From LMUY01 sp965199105 (GTDB lineage: Bacteria; Pseudomonadota; Alphaproteobacteria; Acetobacterales; Acetobacteraceae), in NCBI GenBank assembly GCA_965199105.1, contig CBDAQO010000002.1:2356001-2420000 (forward strand): DNA of 64,000 bases, given 5' to 3'. Shown piece after piece: positions 1 through 8,745 of the stretch; position 1 is the stretch's first letter, and every line of letters starts with the position of its first letter. The notes below the pieces were generated by a model. It did no database searches. It had not been told where the DNA came from and saw nothing but the letters and a program-made list of their open reading frames with translations. Made by a program: the position numbers and the translations under genes.

Positions 1-350
1 CGGGGCTGGTCGCCGTTGTCGTCGTCCCCACCACCGCCGCCACTACCACCGCCGCTGCCGCCATGGCGCTGCATGAAGTCGCGGAAAAACTGCTCGAACG
101 GGGAGCCGGGGGGGAATTGCGGGGTGTCTGGCCCGGCGGGGCGGTCGGCCTTGGCCTGGATGGTCTGCTGCGAGGAGATGTTCACCACCGCCGGCGCCAA
201 GGTGGCCGCGAGGTCGGCAAACCCGTCCGGCGTGCCGCGGGCCTGGGCCGCGACAGGGGCCAGCGCCGGCAGCAGCCCGAGCGTGGCCGGGGCGAACACG
301 GGCGAGAGCGCGGTGGCCAGCGCGGCGGCACGGAGGGAGAGCTTACGCAT
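1..350 (-). CDS. degP: DegP/HtrA-family periplasmic serine protease, N-terminal part (runs off window)
   Basis: Only the first ~116 codons are in the window; the gene continues past base 1. The ATG at 350 opens a signal peptide (MRKLSLRAAALATAL followed by a hydrophobic stretch ending near AQA), then a segment typical of Do proteases: LAPAVVNISSQQTIQ, then SPFEQFFRDFM, then a glycine/serine-rich linker of about 15 residues. The catalytic His-Asp-Ser triad and PDZ domains would lie outside the window. The family degrades or refolds damaged envelope proteins. It follows hflK-hflC on the same strand with a 114-base gap, a classic alphaproteobacterial operon order. Identification rests on the N-terminal motif plus this context. 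Confidence 0.85.
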   Translation of the reverse strand, partial: MRKLSLRAAALATALSPVFAPATLGLLPALAPVAAQARGTPDGFADLAATLAPAVVNISSQQTIQAKADRPAGPDTPQFPPGSPFEQFFRDFMQRHGGSGGGSGGGGGDDDNGDQP

Positions 351-464
351 GGGTGAACCAATCCTTGGACAGAACGTGATCATGCCTACACGGCGCTGCG
401 GGCAGCAAGGCTGACATGGGGCGGCTCGCGCGCTTGGGAACGGCGCCAGGGAGGGTGGGCGCGA

Positions 465-1340
465 TCAGGGCGGCGCCGCCGGTGCCTGCCGCAGCAGCTT
501 GAAGAAGTCGTCATCCGTGGTGACGACCATGCGGGATTGCCCGCCCGCCAGGCCGTCGCGATAGGCCTGCAGGGTGCGCCACAGGCTGAAGAACTGCGGG
601 TCCTTGCCGAAAGCTGCGGCATAGGTGGCGATGGCGGTGTTCTCGCCCTCGCCGCGCAGCTTGTCGGCGGTGGCGCGGGCGTCGGCGAGCAGCACGATGC
701 GGTCGCGGTCGGCGTCGGCGCGGATGCGGGCGGCTGCCTCCGCGCCCTCGGCCCGCGCCTGCGCCGCGACACGCTGCCGTTCGGACTGCATGCGCTTGAG
801 GATGGCCTCGGTGTTGCCCTCCGGCAGATCGGCGTGGCGGATGCGCACGTCCTCGACGGCGATGCCGAAGCCGTGCATCTCGGTGTTCACCTCGTCGCGG
901 ATGAGGCTCATGATGTGGCCGCGGTCGATAGACAGCACGTTGGGCAGCGTCTCGTTGCCGAGCACGCGGCGCAGCGCCGAGCCCACCACCGAGTTCAGCC
1001 GGGCGCGGATGGCGTCTTCCTGGGCGCCGACCGCCTGGAAATATTGCAGCGGGTCGGTGATGTGGAAGCGGGTGAAGCTGTCCACGATCAGCCGCCGCTG
1101 GTCGGACAGGATCACCTCCTCGCTCGGCGTGGAGTAGTCCAGCAGGCGCTTGTCAAACACGATGACGGTCTGGATGAACGGGATCTTCACGTGCAGGCCG
1201 GGGTCGGTGATGATGCGGATGGGCTGGCCGAACTGGGTGATCAGCACCTGCTCGGTCTGCTTGACCGTGAACAGGCTGGAGCTCACCACCAGCACGAGGA
1301 CAACGAGGGCGGCGATGGCGCCCCAAGCCGTGCGGCTCAT
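465..1340 (-). CDS. hflC: HflC, SPFH/band-7 regulator of FtsH protease
   Basis: 291 residues. One N-terminal transmembrane helix (about residues 7-24, AALVVLVLVVSSSLF), then an SPFH/prohibitin domain beginning KQTEQVLITQFGQP. A charged Ala/Arg/Glu-rich helix follows (AQARAEGAEAAARIRADADR), and an end FGKDPQFFSLWRTLQAY typical of HflC. With HflK it forms a large membrane complex enclosing FtsH and restricting its access to membrane substrates. The start codon overlaps the hflK stop as ATGA (1337-1340), so translation is probably coupled. Length is normal for the family. Confidence 0.96.
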   Translation of the reverse strand: MSRTAWGAIAALVVLVLVVSSSLFTVKQTEQVLITQFGQPIRIITDPGLHVKIPFIQTVIVFDKRLLDYSTPSEEVILSDQRRLIVDSFTRFHITDPLQYFQAVGAQEDAIRARLNSVVGSALRRVLGNETLPNVLSIDRGHIMSLIRDEVNTEMHGFGIAVEDVRIRHADLPEGNTEAILKRMQSERQRVAAQARAEGAEAAARIRADADRDRIVLLADARATADKLRGEGENTAIATYAAAFGKDPQFFSLWRTLQAYRDGLAGGQSRMVVTTDDDFFKLLRQAPAAPP

Positions 1341-2662
1341 TGTGTCACCCCCGGGGTGGCGCCGGCGATGGTGCTGGTGCCGGCGGAGCTGGTGCTCACC
1401 GGGCCGGAGCCGCCGGAGCCGTTGGCGGGCGTGCCGTTGCTGGCGGGCGGGGTGGGCGCCGGGTTGGCCACGGGTGGCTCACCGCCCAGGTTCAGCAGCG
1501 AGAGCGGGCCCTTGGCGCCGGCGTCCACCACCGTGGTCGGCGTGTGCGAGACGATGGCCTGCATGGTCTCGATGTAGAGCCGCCGCAGCGTGACGTCCTT
1601 GGCCTGCTGGTAGGCGTTGTAGACGCTGAGGAAGCGCTGCGCCTGCCCGCTTGCCTCGGCGATGCTGGCCTGGCGGGCGCCGTCCGCCTGGGCCACGATG
1701 TTGGCCGCATCGCCGCGCGCCCGCGGGATGATGTCGTTCCGGTAGCTGTCGGCCTGGTTGCGGTTGGTGTCGGCGTCGGTGTTGGCGCGCTGCACGTCGC
1801 GGAACGCCTCGATCACCTCGGCCGGCGGGTCGACCTTCTGGAGCTGCACCTGGGTGATCTCCACCCCGGTCTTGTACTGGTCGAGCACGGCCTGCATGCC
1901 GTGGGCGACGTCGGTCTCGATCTGCGCGCGCGCCTCCGTCAGCGCGGGTTGGATCGGGGTGCGGCCGATCACCTCCCGCATCTCGCTCTCCGCCACCTGC
2001 TTGACGGTCTGGTCCGGGTCCCGCGTGTTGAACAGGTAGGCGCCGACGTCGCGGATGCGCCAGAACACGGCGAAGTCGATGTCGATGATGTTCTCGTCGC
2101 CGGTCAGCATCAGGCTTTCGGCCGGAATGCTCTGGGTCGGGCCCTGGCCCGAGGTGTCGGTGATTAGGCCGCGCGAGGTCATGCGCATCACCGGCTGGTC
2201 GGTGGGCGGGAGGAAGCCCACTTCCACGCGGTTGATGTGGGTGACGGACGGGGTGATCACGGACTCGACCGGCCAAGGGATGTGGTAGTTCAGGCCGGGC
2301 AGGGTGGTGCGGTCGAAGGCGCCGAAGCGCAGCACCACGCCCTCCTCGTCCGGCTGCACGCGGTAGAACCCGGTGGCGAGCCAGACGGCGACGATCAGCA
2401 GGACGAGCAGCAGCAGGCCGCGGCCGCCGGCGTGGGGCAGGCCGGGTCGGCGCCCGGTGGGAAGCATGCCGCGGAACATGCCGTTGGCGCGGGCGATGAT
2501 CTGGTCCAGGTCGGGCAGGTTGCCCGGGCCGCCGCCGCCGCCCCAGGGACCGCGGTTTTCCGGGCCGCGGTTCTCGGGTGGCCGCTTGCCGCCGCCCGGG
2601 CGCGGGCCGGGATTGCCCCACGGCCCCGGCGTGGGGTCGTTGCCGCCGCTGTTCCAAGGCAT
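1337..2662 (-). CDS. hflK: HflK, SPFH/band-7 partner of HflC
   Basis: 441 residues if started at the ATG at 2662 (MPWNSGGNDP), which matches the glycine/proline-rich cytoplasmic N-terminus of HflK; the open frame extends further upstream without family similarity. The Gly/Pro/Arg/Asn-rich region covers residues 1-50, one transmembrane helix about 82-99, then the SPFH domain (VQPDEEGVVLRFG). The tail after residue ~390 is Gly/Ser/Thr/Pro-rich. It is the first gene of hflK-hflC-degP. The 160 bases between this start and mrp (2663-2822) must carry divergent promoters, but I see no clear -35/-10 pair. Confidence 0.95.
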   Translation of the reverse strand: MPWNSGGNDPTPGPWGNPGPRPGGGKRPPENRGPENRGPWGGGGGPGNLPDLDQIIARANGMFRGMLPTGRRPGLPHAGGRGLLLLVLLIVAVWLATGFYRVQPDEEGVVLRFGAFDRTTLPGLNYHIPWPVESVITPSVTHINRVEVGFLPPTDQPVMRMTSRGLITDTSGQGPTQSIPAESLMLTGDENIIDIDFAVFWRIRDVGAYLFNTRDPDQTVKQVAESEMREVIGRTPIQPALTEARAQIETDVAHGMQAVLDQYKTGVEITQVQLQKVDPPAEVIEAFRDVQRANTDADTNRNQADSYRNDIIPRARGDAANIVAQADGARQASIAEASGQAQRFLSVYNAYQQAKDVTLRRLYIETMQAIVSHTPTTVVDAGAKGPLSLLNLGGEPPVANPAPTPPASNGTPANGSGGSGPVSTSSAGTSTIAGATPGVTQ

Positions 2663-2822
2663 AGGGTACTCAGCTCCTTCGTGGTGCGCGGCGCGTTTGC
2701 ATCGGGGCGCCCGTGCGCCATATCCCGAACGACGGGTCTTGGCCATTGCCCGATGGGCACCATCAAGAGCTGGATAATGACGGCGAAACTTTTGTTTGCA
2801 AGCGTTGGGGGACGATCGGGCC

Positions 2823-3908
2823 ATGGCCGACACGACGGATGCGGCCTTGCTCGAGGCGCTGCGCAGCCTGGCGGACCCGGCGGGGCGGGGCGACATCGTC
2901 ACCGCCGGCCGGGTCGACAGCCTCACCGTGCGCAACGGCTTGGTTCACCTGGCGCTGCTGGCGGACCGGCAGACCGCGCCGGCCATGGAGGCGGTGCGCG
3001 CCCAGGCCGAGCAGTTGCTGGCGCGCCAACCCGGCGTGCTGAACGTCGCCGCGGTGCTGACCTCGCATCGGCCGACGCCGGCGGCACCCGCGCCGAACCG
3101 GGCGGCGAGCGGGTTGCTGCCCGAGGTGAGGCACGTCATCGCGGTCGCGTCCGGCAAGGGTGGGGTCGGCAAGTCGACGGTCGCGGTGAACTTGGCGGTG
3201 GCGTTGGCGCAGGCCGGCCACCGGGTCGGGCTGCTGGACGCCGACATCTATGGCCCGAGCCTGCCCACGATGCTGGGCATGCACGGCCGCCCCGAGCTGC
3301 GCGGCGAGACCATGCTGCCGGTGCGGGCCTGGGGGCTGAGCGCGATGTCGATCGGCCTGCTGGTCGACCAGGAGACGGCGATGATGTGGCGCGGCCCGAT
3401 GGTGATGGGCGCGCTGCAGCAGCTCCTGGGCCAGGTCGACTGGGGCCCGCTCGACGTGATGGTGCTGGACATGCCGCCGGGCACCGGGGACGCGCAGCTC
3501 ACCATCGCGCAAAAGCTCAAATTGGCTGGCGCCGTCGTCGTCTCCACCCCGCAGGACGTGGCGTTGATGGACGCGCGGCGCGGCGTTCGCATGTTCGAGA
3601 AGACCAGCGTGCCGGTGTTGGGGCTGGTGGAGAACATGAGCTTCTTCTGCTGCCCCGAATGCGGCCATCGCGCCGAGCTGTTCGGCCATGGTGGCGCCCG
3701 GCGCGAGGCGGAGCGGCTCGGGGTGGAGTTCCTGGGTGAAATCCCGCTGCTGCTTGCCATCCGCGAGAGCGGGGACGCGGGCACGCCGGTGGCGGCGAGC
3801 GCGCCGGGCAGCCCGGCCGGGTTGGCCTTTGCCGCGCTGGCGGAGCGCGTATGGGCTAAGCTGCAGGAGCCTGCCGCGGCGGCGCCGAAGATCGTGTTCT
3901 CTGCTTAG
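2823..3908 (+). CDS. mrp: Mrp/ApbC P-loop ATPase, Fe-S cluster carrier
   Basis: 361 residues from the ATG at 2823, preceded by GGGGGAC about ten bases upstream; an in-frame TTG at 2796 is possible but less likely. N-terminal DUF59-like (MIP18) domain about residues 1-80, linker, then a ParA/MinD-type ATPase with deviant Walker A GKGGVGKST at 111-119, the switch sequence LDADIYGPSLP, LDMPPGTGD, and a C-terminal CPEC pair in FFCCPECGH that binds the cluster at the dimer interface. It moves Fe-S clusters to apoproteins in the cytoplasm. Divergent from hflK; its stop lies 5 bases from the end of the convergent transporter gene. Confidence 0.96.
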   Translation: MADTTDAALLEALRSLADPAGRGDIVTAGRVDSLTVRNGLVHLALLADRQTAPAMEAVRAQAEQLLARQPGVLNVAAVLTSHRPTPAAPAPNRAASGLLPEVRHVIAVASGKGGVGKSTVAVNLAVALAQAGHRVGLLDADIYGPSLPTMLGMHGRPELRGETMLPVRAWGLSAMSIGLLVDQETAMMWRGPMVMGALQQLLGQVDWGPLDVMVLDMPPGTGDAQLTIAQKLKLAGAVVVSTPQDVALMDARRGVRMFEKTSVPVLGLVENMSFFCCPECGHRAELFGHGGARREAERLGVEFLGEIPLLLAIRESGDAGTPVAASAPGSPAGLAFAALAERVWAKLQEPAAAAPKIVFSA

Positions 3909-3913
3909 AGCGC

Positions 3914-5494
3914 TTAGTGGCCCATGGCGGCGGCTGGCTGGTCTAGCGGGGCGGAAGCGGAGACGGACCGCAATGGGATGTCCCGCAGGCCGAAGGCGAC
4001 CACCACGGCCACCGCGGATAGGGCGGCGCATACGCCGAACGCCAGGCTGAACCCGGCGCCCAAAGCGTGCAGGCCGGCCACGTGTGCCGCGGCGCCGGCG
4101 TTGGCCAGCGCGCCGCCGGGCTTGATGGCGCTCAAATCGGTGATGCCGCTGAAGCCGTGGCGGGCGAGCGAGGCGGTGTAGGCGCTGGTCAGCAGCGCGC
4201 CGACCATGGTGGTGCCGAACGCGCCGCCCATCGAGCGCAGGAACAGCAGCGCTCCGGTGGCGGTGCCGATGTCCTGGCGGTCGGCCGCGTTCTGCACCGT
4301 GACCAGCACGTTGGGCAGGCAGACGCCGGTGCCGACGCCCACCACCATCATGCTGACCAGGACGGCGACCATCGGCGTGTTGGCGCCGACCAAAGCGAGG
4401 CCGACGAAGCCCAGCGTGGTCGCCACCATCCCGCTCACGATGATGAGGCGGGTGCGGCCGAGCCAGCGCGCCAACTGCCCGCCGGTGAAGGCGCCGACCA
4501 CGCTCAGGGCGAGGAAGGGGATCACCTCGAAGCCCGACGCCGCGGCGTCCGCCCCGCGCACGAGTTGGAAGAACAGCGGCAGCAGGAAGGTGGTGCCGAG
4601 CAGGCCGACCGAGGTGAAGAATGCCAGGATGACGCCGCGGGTGAACACGCCGCTGGCGAACATGCGCGGTGGCAGGATGGCGTGCGGCGTGTGCATCTCG
4701 TGGCGGACCAGGACGACGGCCAACACCAGCGCGAAGCCAACCATCCCGAGGATGGGGGTCGAGAGCCAGGGATATTCAATGCCGCCCCAGCTCAGCACGA
4801 GCAGCACGGCCGTGACCACCGCCATCAGCAGGGCCGCGCCGGTGTAGTCGATGCGCCCGCCGGTGTTCTTGATCGGCAGCAGCTTGAGCGAGCGGTTGCA
4901 CAGCACCATGGCGGCCAAGGAAAGCGGCACGTTCATCCAGAACACGTAGGTCCAGGAGAGGTGGTCGGTGAACCAGCCGCCCACCACCGGGCCGCCGACC
5001 GAGGCGATGCCCCACATGCCGGCCATGTAGCCCTGGTAGCGGCCACGTTCGCGGGGGGAGACCACGTCGGCCACCGCGGCCTGCGCCATCGCCATCAGCC
5101 CGCCGCCACCGACGCCCTGCAGCGCCCGGGCGGCGATCAGCATCGGCAGCGACTGCGCCAGCGCGCACAGCACGGAGGCCACGATGAACAACGCCAGGGC
5201 CGGCAGCAGCAAGGCGCGGCGGCCGTACATGTCGGACAGCTTGCCGTAGATCGGCGTCACGGCGGTGGAGGTCAGCAGGTAGGCGGTGACGATCCAGGAC
5301 AGGTGGCCGAACGCGCCCAACTGGGTGGCGATGGCGGGCACGGCGGGCACCACCACGGTCTGGTCGAGTGCCGCCAGCAGGATGCACAGCATGATGCCGG
5401 TGATGACGCGCAGGATTTCCTGGTGGGTGAAGGCGGTCGTCGTGGCGACCCCGGCGGGCGACTGGGTGGGGGAGGCGGCTTCGGACGAGGACAT
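3914..5494 (-). CDS. DHA2 (EmrB/QacA-type) 14-TM drug/H+ antiporter
   Basis: 526 residues, the usual length for DHA2 transporters. The sequence shows LDQTVVVPAVPAIATQL in TM1 (family signature LDxTVVNVALP), motif A GKLSDMYGRR after TM2, and ARALQGVGGGGLMAMAQA, typical of TM4, with many further hydrophobic segments. It is the last gene of the minus-strand glycan operon, 31 bases after the acyltransferase. It could export a product of that operon or be an unrelated efflux pump; the substrate cannot be read from sequence. Confidence 0.9.
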   Translation of the reverse strand: MSSSEAASPTQSPAGVATTTAFTHQEILRVITGIMLCILLAALDQTVVVPAVPAIATQLGAFGHLSWIVTAYLLTSTAVTPIYGKLSDMYGRRALLLPALALFIVASVLCALAQSLPMLIAARALQGVGGGGLMAMAQAAVADVVSPRERGRYQGYMAGMWGIASVGGPVVGGWFTDHLSWTYVFWMNVPLSLAAMVLCNRSLKLLPIKNTGGRIDYTGAALLMAVVTAVLLVLSWGGIEYPWLSTPILGMVGFALVLAVVLVRHEMHTPHAILPPRMFASGVFTRGVILAFFTSVGLLGTTFLLPLFFQLVRGADAAASGFEVIPFLALSVVGAFTGGQLARWLGRTRLIIVSGMVATTLGFVGLALVGANTPMVAVLVSMMVVGVGTGVCLPNVLVTVQNAADRQDIGTATGALLFLRSMGGAFGTTMVGALLTSAYTASLARHGFSGITDLSAIKPGGALANAGAAAHVAGLHALGAGFSLAFGVCAALSAVAVVVAFGLRDIPLRSVSASAPLDQPAAAMGH

Positions 5495-5525
5495 AGGTCA
5501 GGTCTACTCCCGCAGAACGGCGCCG

Positions 5526-6578
5526 TCAGCCCGCAATTTCGACCGGGCTGGCCAGCGCGACCCTGCCCCAGCGCAAGATCGGTTGTTCGACCAGCCAGTG
5601 CACCGCCAGCGCCAGGGCGACACAGGCTGCCAGCGTGACGGCCATGTAGGTGGGCACGGCCAGCGCGGCAGGGGCGCCCAGCCTGGCCGCGAGCACGCGC
5701 AGGGCGCGCATGGGGAACGGGTGGATGAGGTAGAGCGCGTAGGATGCGTCCCCTAGCCCCACGAGGGCGGTCGGCAGGCGGCGGACGGACAGGGCGCAGA
5801 ACACCAGCAGCGCCGCCGGAACGCCTCGCACCAGCACGCGCGCGGCGCCGCCGGGCAGGGGGGCGAGGTATGCGGCCGCGATGCAGGCCAGCGCCAGGGC
5901 CGCGAGCCCGAGCCGACCGGCGCGCCAGCCACGCCGGGCCGCGATGGCGACCAGCACGCCGAGCGCGAACTCCAGCACGATCGGGTCGGTCCAGAACGCC
6001 AGCGCGGTGGCCGGCTGTGGCCAGGCTTGGCCGATGAGGGCCAGGGCAGCGAGCGCGGCCAGCAGGGCGGCCAGCGCGGTGCGGCGCGGCAAGGGCAGGG
6101 TGGCGGCGAGCAGGGCGTAAAACAGCATTTCGTAGTCCAAGGTCCAGCCGAGGCGCAGGATGGGCTGCACGAAGCCGTCGGCGCGGCGCCAGGGAATGAA
6201 CAGCAGCGAGGCGGCGAGATAGCCGGGCCCCTCGCGCAGGCCCTCGCTCAGCGTGCCCGGCAGCGCCGCGCCGGCCAGGATGGTGGCCGCGGTCAGCAGC
6301 CAGTAGAGCGGCACCACCCGCAGCAGCCGGCGGGCGATGAAGCGCGGCACCGCACGCAGGCGGCCAAACCCGTCCCAGCTCGCCCAGACCAGCACGAAGC
6401 CGGAGATGACGAAGAACAGGTCCACGCCCGCCTCCAGCGGCAGGCGGTCGAGCCAGGGCCAGGGCGACCGACCCGGCGTGCCTTGCAGCGCGCCCGCTTC
6501 GTCGGCGATGTGTAGCAGCGCGATCGACAGGGCGGCCAGGGCGCGCAGCCCTTGCACCCCGTCGAACCCCTGCTTCAC
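5526..6578 (-). CDS. Acyltransferase 3 (OafA/YrhL-type) membrane O-acyltransferase
   Basis: 350 residues from a GTG at 6578 that overlaps the upstream glycosyltransferase stop as GTGA; the open frame extends upstream but only as a shadow. The family hallmark GLRALAALSIALLHIADEAG appears at the start, then VDLFFVISGFVLVWA, RFIARRLLRVVPLYWLLT and about ten transmembrane helices, with no SGNH extension. Family members O-acetylate surface polysaccharides, Nod factors or antibiotics at the inner membrane using acyl-CoA. In this operon it most likely decorates the glycan built by the glycosyltransferases. Start choice rests on the motif position and translational coupling. Confidence 0.9.
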   Translation of the reverse strand: MKQGFDGVQGLRALAALSIALLHIADEAGALQGTPGRSPWPWLDRLPLEAGVDLFFVISGFVLVWASWDGFGRLRAVPRFIARRLLRVVPLYWLLTAATILAGAALPGTLSEGLREGPGYLAASLLFIPWRRADGFVQPILRLGWTLDYEMLFYALLAATLPLPRRTALAALLAALAALALIGQAWPQPATALAFWTDPIVLEFALGVLVAIAARRGWRAGRLGLAALALACIAAAYLAPLPGGAARVLVRGVPAALLVFCALSVRRLPTALVGLGDASYALYLIHPFPMRALRVLAARLGAPAALAVPTYMAVTLAACVALALAVHWLVEQPILRWGRVALASPVEIAG

Positions 6579-7648
6579 AGCGCGCGCAGCCTTTCGTCCA
6601 CCAGGCGGGCGCGAATGGTGTAGGTGTGCTCGGCGAGGACGCGTTGCAGCGCCGCCGCGCCGATGGCGGCCGCGCGCTCGACGGTGAGGCTGGCGAGGTG
6701 GTCGGCGACATCGCGCCCGTCCCGCGCCACCAGCACCTCTTCCCCGGGGGCGAGGAACTGCTCGAGGCCCTCCCAGGCGTCGGTGATGAGGCAGGCGCCG
6801 GCGCCGGCCGCTTCGAAGACCCTCGTGGCGGGGGAGAAGCCGGTGGCGGCCATGCTGTCGCGCGCGACGTTCAGCACGGCCAATGGCGTGGCGTTGAAGG
6901 CGTTGTGGTCGGCGGTCCCGACATGGCCCAGGCGGCGGATGTTGGCGGGAAACGCCTTGTCCTCCCAGCCGGCGCCGCCGAGCAGGAAGCCGCGGTCGGG
7001 CAGGCGTTCGGCGGCGCTGGCGAAGAACGCGTCCACCCGGGCCTCGCGGTCTGGCAACCGGTTGGCCAGGAAGCCGAGGTCGGCGGCGAAGCGCGGGTCG
7101 GACGGGACGGGGAAGTGCGTCGCCGGGTCGAGCGCGTTGTAGATTGGCGTGCAGGAGCGGGCGCCGAAGGCGGCGTAGGCGCGGACGACGGGGGGGCCGC
7201 CGCCGTAGGTGAAGACCGCGCTCAGCCGGGGCAGGAGGGTGCGGATCGGGTGCGCCGGGTCGGCCTGCAGCGTGGCCAGGGTGGCGGGGGCGTCCACGTC
7301 CCAGAACACGGTGTGCGCGCTCGGGCGGGCATGGGCCAGCAGCCCGGTGATCAGCGCATCGTCGAACACGCCGACGCCGCTGGCCTTGACCACCACCTCG
7401 GCGGCGGCGGCCTGGGCCAGCACGGTGGCGAGGCCCTGCTCGGTGGCGGGGTAGACCTCCACCCGGGCGTAGCTGGGCGGTGCGATGTCGCGGTGGCGCT
7501 GACGGTCGAACGCGTCGGGCTCGTAAAAGGTGATGTCCCAGCCGAGCGGGGCGAGCGCGGAGAGGATGCCGCGGTAGTAGGTCGCCGCGCCGTTCCAATA
7601 CGAGGACAGCAGCGAGGAGCCGTAGAAGGCCAGCCGGCGGGTGGTCAC
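6575..7648 (-). CDS. CgeB-like glycosyltransferase
   Basis: 357 residues with a GTG start at 7648 overlapping the previous stop (GTGA). N-terminal Rossmann half begins RLAFYGSSLLSSYWNGAATYYRGILSAL; the C-terminal half has the CgeB/GT-B-type pattern (LAVLNVARD, TRVFEAAGAGACLITDAWEG, FLAPGEEVLVARD). The acidic EAAGAGA segment is where these enzymes bind the sugar nucleotide. It is paralogous to the next upstream gene: same length, same order of motifs. Predicted cytosolic or peripheral enzyme adding a sugar to an unknown acceptor. Confidence 0.85.
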   Translation of the reverse strand: MTTRRLAFYGSSLLSSYWNGAATYYRGILSALAPLGWDITFYEPDAFDRQRHRDIAPPSYARVEVYPATEQGLATVLAQAAAAEVVVKASGVGVFDDALITGLLAHARPSAHTVFWDVDAPATLATLQADPAHPIRTLLPRLSAVFTYGGGPPVVRAYAAFGARSCTPIYNALDPATHFPVPSDPRFAADLGFLANRLPDREARVDAFFASAAERLPDRGFLLGGAGWEDKAFPANIRRLGHVGTADHNAFNATPLAVLNVARDSMAATGFSPATRVFEAAGAGACLITDAWEGLEQFLAPGEEVLVARDGRDVADHLASLTVERAAAIGAAALQRVLAEHTYTIRARLVDERLRAL

Positions 7649-8736
7649 GGCGCGCGCAAACCGGCCACGATGGCGAGCAGCTCGGTGGCCCGGTGGGCGC
7701 AGCTATGGCGGGCCTGGATGGTGGCGACCCCGCGGGCGGCCAGGGCGGCGGCGAAGGCAGGGTCGTGCAGCAGCGCGCGGGCGTGCCGCTCCACCGTCTC
7801 GCTGTCGGGCGCCACCAGGAAGTCCTCCCCGGGGGTGAACAGCTCCTCGCTGTCATGCCACGGGGCGCAGATCAGCGGGATGCCGCAAGCCAGCGCCTCG
7901 AACACCCGGATGGTGGGGATGCCGGGCAGGTGGGTGAGGTAGAACCGCCGCGGCACGTGCACGGTCAGCACGTGGCGGGCGAACACCTCGGGGGCGAGAT
8001 GGTTGGGCAGCCAGCCGCGGTATTCGGCGCTGTAATCGGCCACCAGTGAGAGCGCTTCGGGTGGGTAGCGCACGCCGTGGATGGTGAGTGGCAGGCCGGC
8101 CTGGGCCAAGGGGGCGAGCAGGAAGGTCTCGAGCTCTGTGGCGCGCTCGCCGTCGCCCCAATTGCCGATCCAGACCGCGCCGCGCCGGGCGGTGGGCTCG
8201 GGTGGGGGCTGGAACAGGGCGGTGTCGGCGGCTTCGTGCCAGACGAAGACGCGGTCGGCCCAGCCCCAGCCGCGGTAGACCTCGGCCAGGGTTGCGCCGA
8301 ACGCCAGCACCGCGTCGTAGCCCGCCAGGTCGAAGGCGCGCATGGCCGCCGGGTCGCTGACGGCGCGGTGGTGGGTGTCGTGGAACAGCAGGAGCCAGGG
8401 TGCGCCGGCGCGGCGCAGGGCACCCAAGCGTGCCACCAGGGTGGGCGAGGTCCATTCGTGCACCAGCACCACGTCTGCGCCGTCCACCAGCGCCTCGGCC
8501 GCGGCGTCGCCGTCGAGCAGCACGCTGTCTAGCCCGGGGTAGTGAGCGCGCCAGCCCTCTAGCGCGTCCGCGCCCGCTTCGGCCACCAGGTTGCTGCGGC
8601 TCCAGCTTTCGCCGGGCTCGACCGCGAGCACGTCGTGACCCGCCGTGGCCAGGGCGCGGAGCACGCCACGGATGAAGTGCGCGTTGCCGTGGTTCCAGCA
8701 GGACCGCAGGGAATGGGTGAAATAAACGAAGCGCAC
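7645..8736 (-). CDS. CgeB-like glycosyltransferase
   Basis: 363 residues, ATG at 8736. Opens MRFVYFTHSLRSCWNHGNAHFIRGVLRAL. Mid-protein WIGNWGDGERATELETFL marks the start of the C-terminal nucleotide-sugar-binding lobe, and TIRVFEALACGIPLICAPW plus FTPGEDFLVAPD are the CgeB family signature. It lies 9 bases after the GT4 gene and overlaps the following paralogue by four bases. Tandem CgeB paralogues suggest two successive sugar additions. Donor and acceptor are not predictable from sequence. Confidence 0.87.
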   Translation of the reverse strand: MRFVYFTHSLRSCWNHGNAHFIRGVLRALATAGHDVLAVEPGESWSRSNLVAEAGADALEGWRAHYPGLDSVLLDGDAAAEALVDGADVVLVHEWTSPTLVARLGALRRAGAPWLLLFHDTHHRAVSDPAAMRAFDLAGYDAVLAFGATLAEVYRGWGWADRVFVWHEAADTALFQPPPEPTARRGAVWIGNWGDGERATELETFLLAPLAQAGLPLTIHGVRYPPEALSLVADYSAEYRGWLPNHLAPEVFARHVLTVHVPRRFYLTHLPGIPTIRVFEALACGIPLICAPWHDSEELFTPGEDFLVAPDSETVERHARALLHDPAFAAALAARGVATIQARHSCAHRATELLAIVAGLRAP

Positions 8737-8745
8737 CGCTGGATG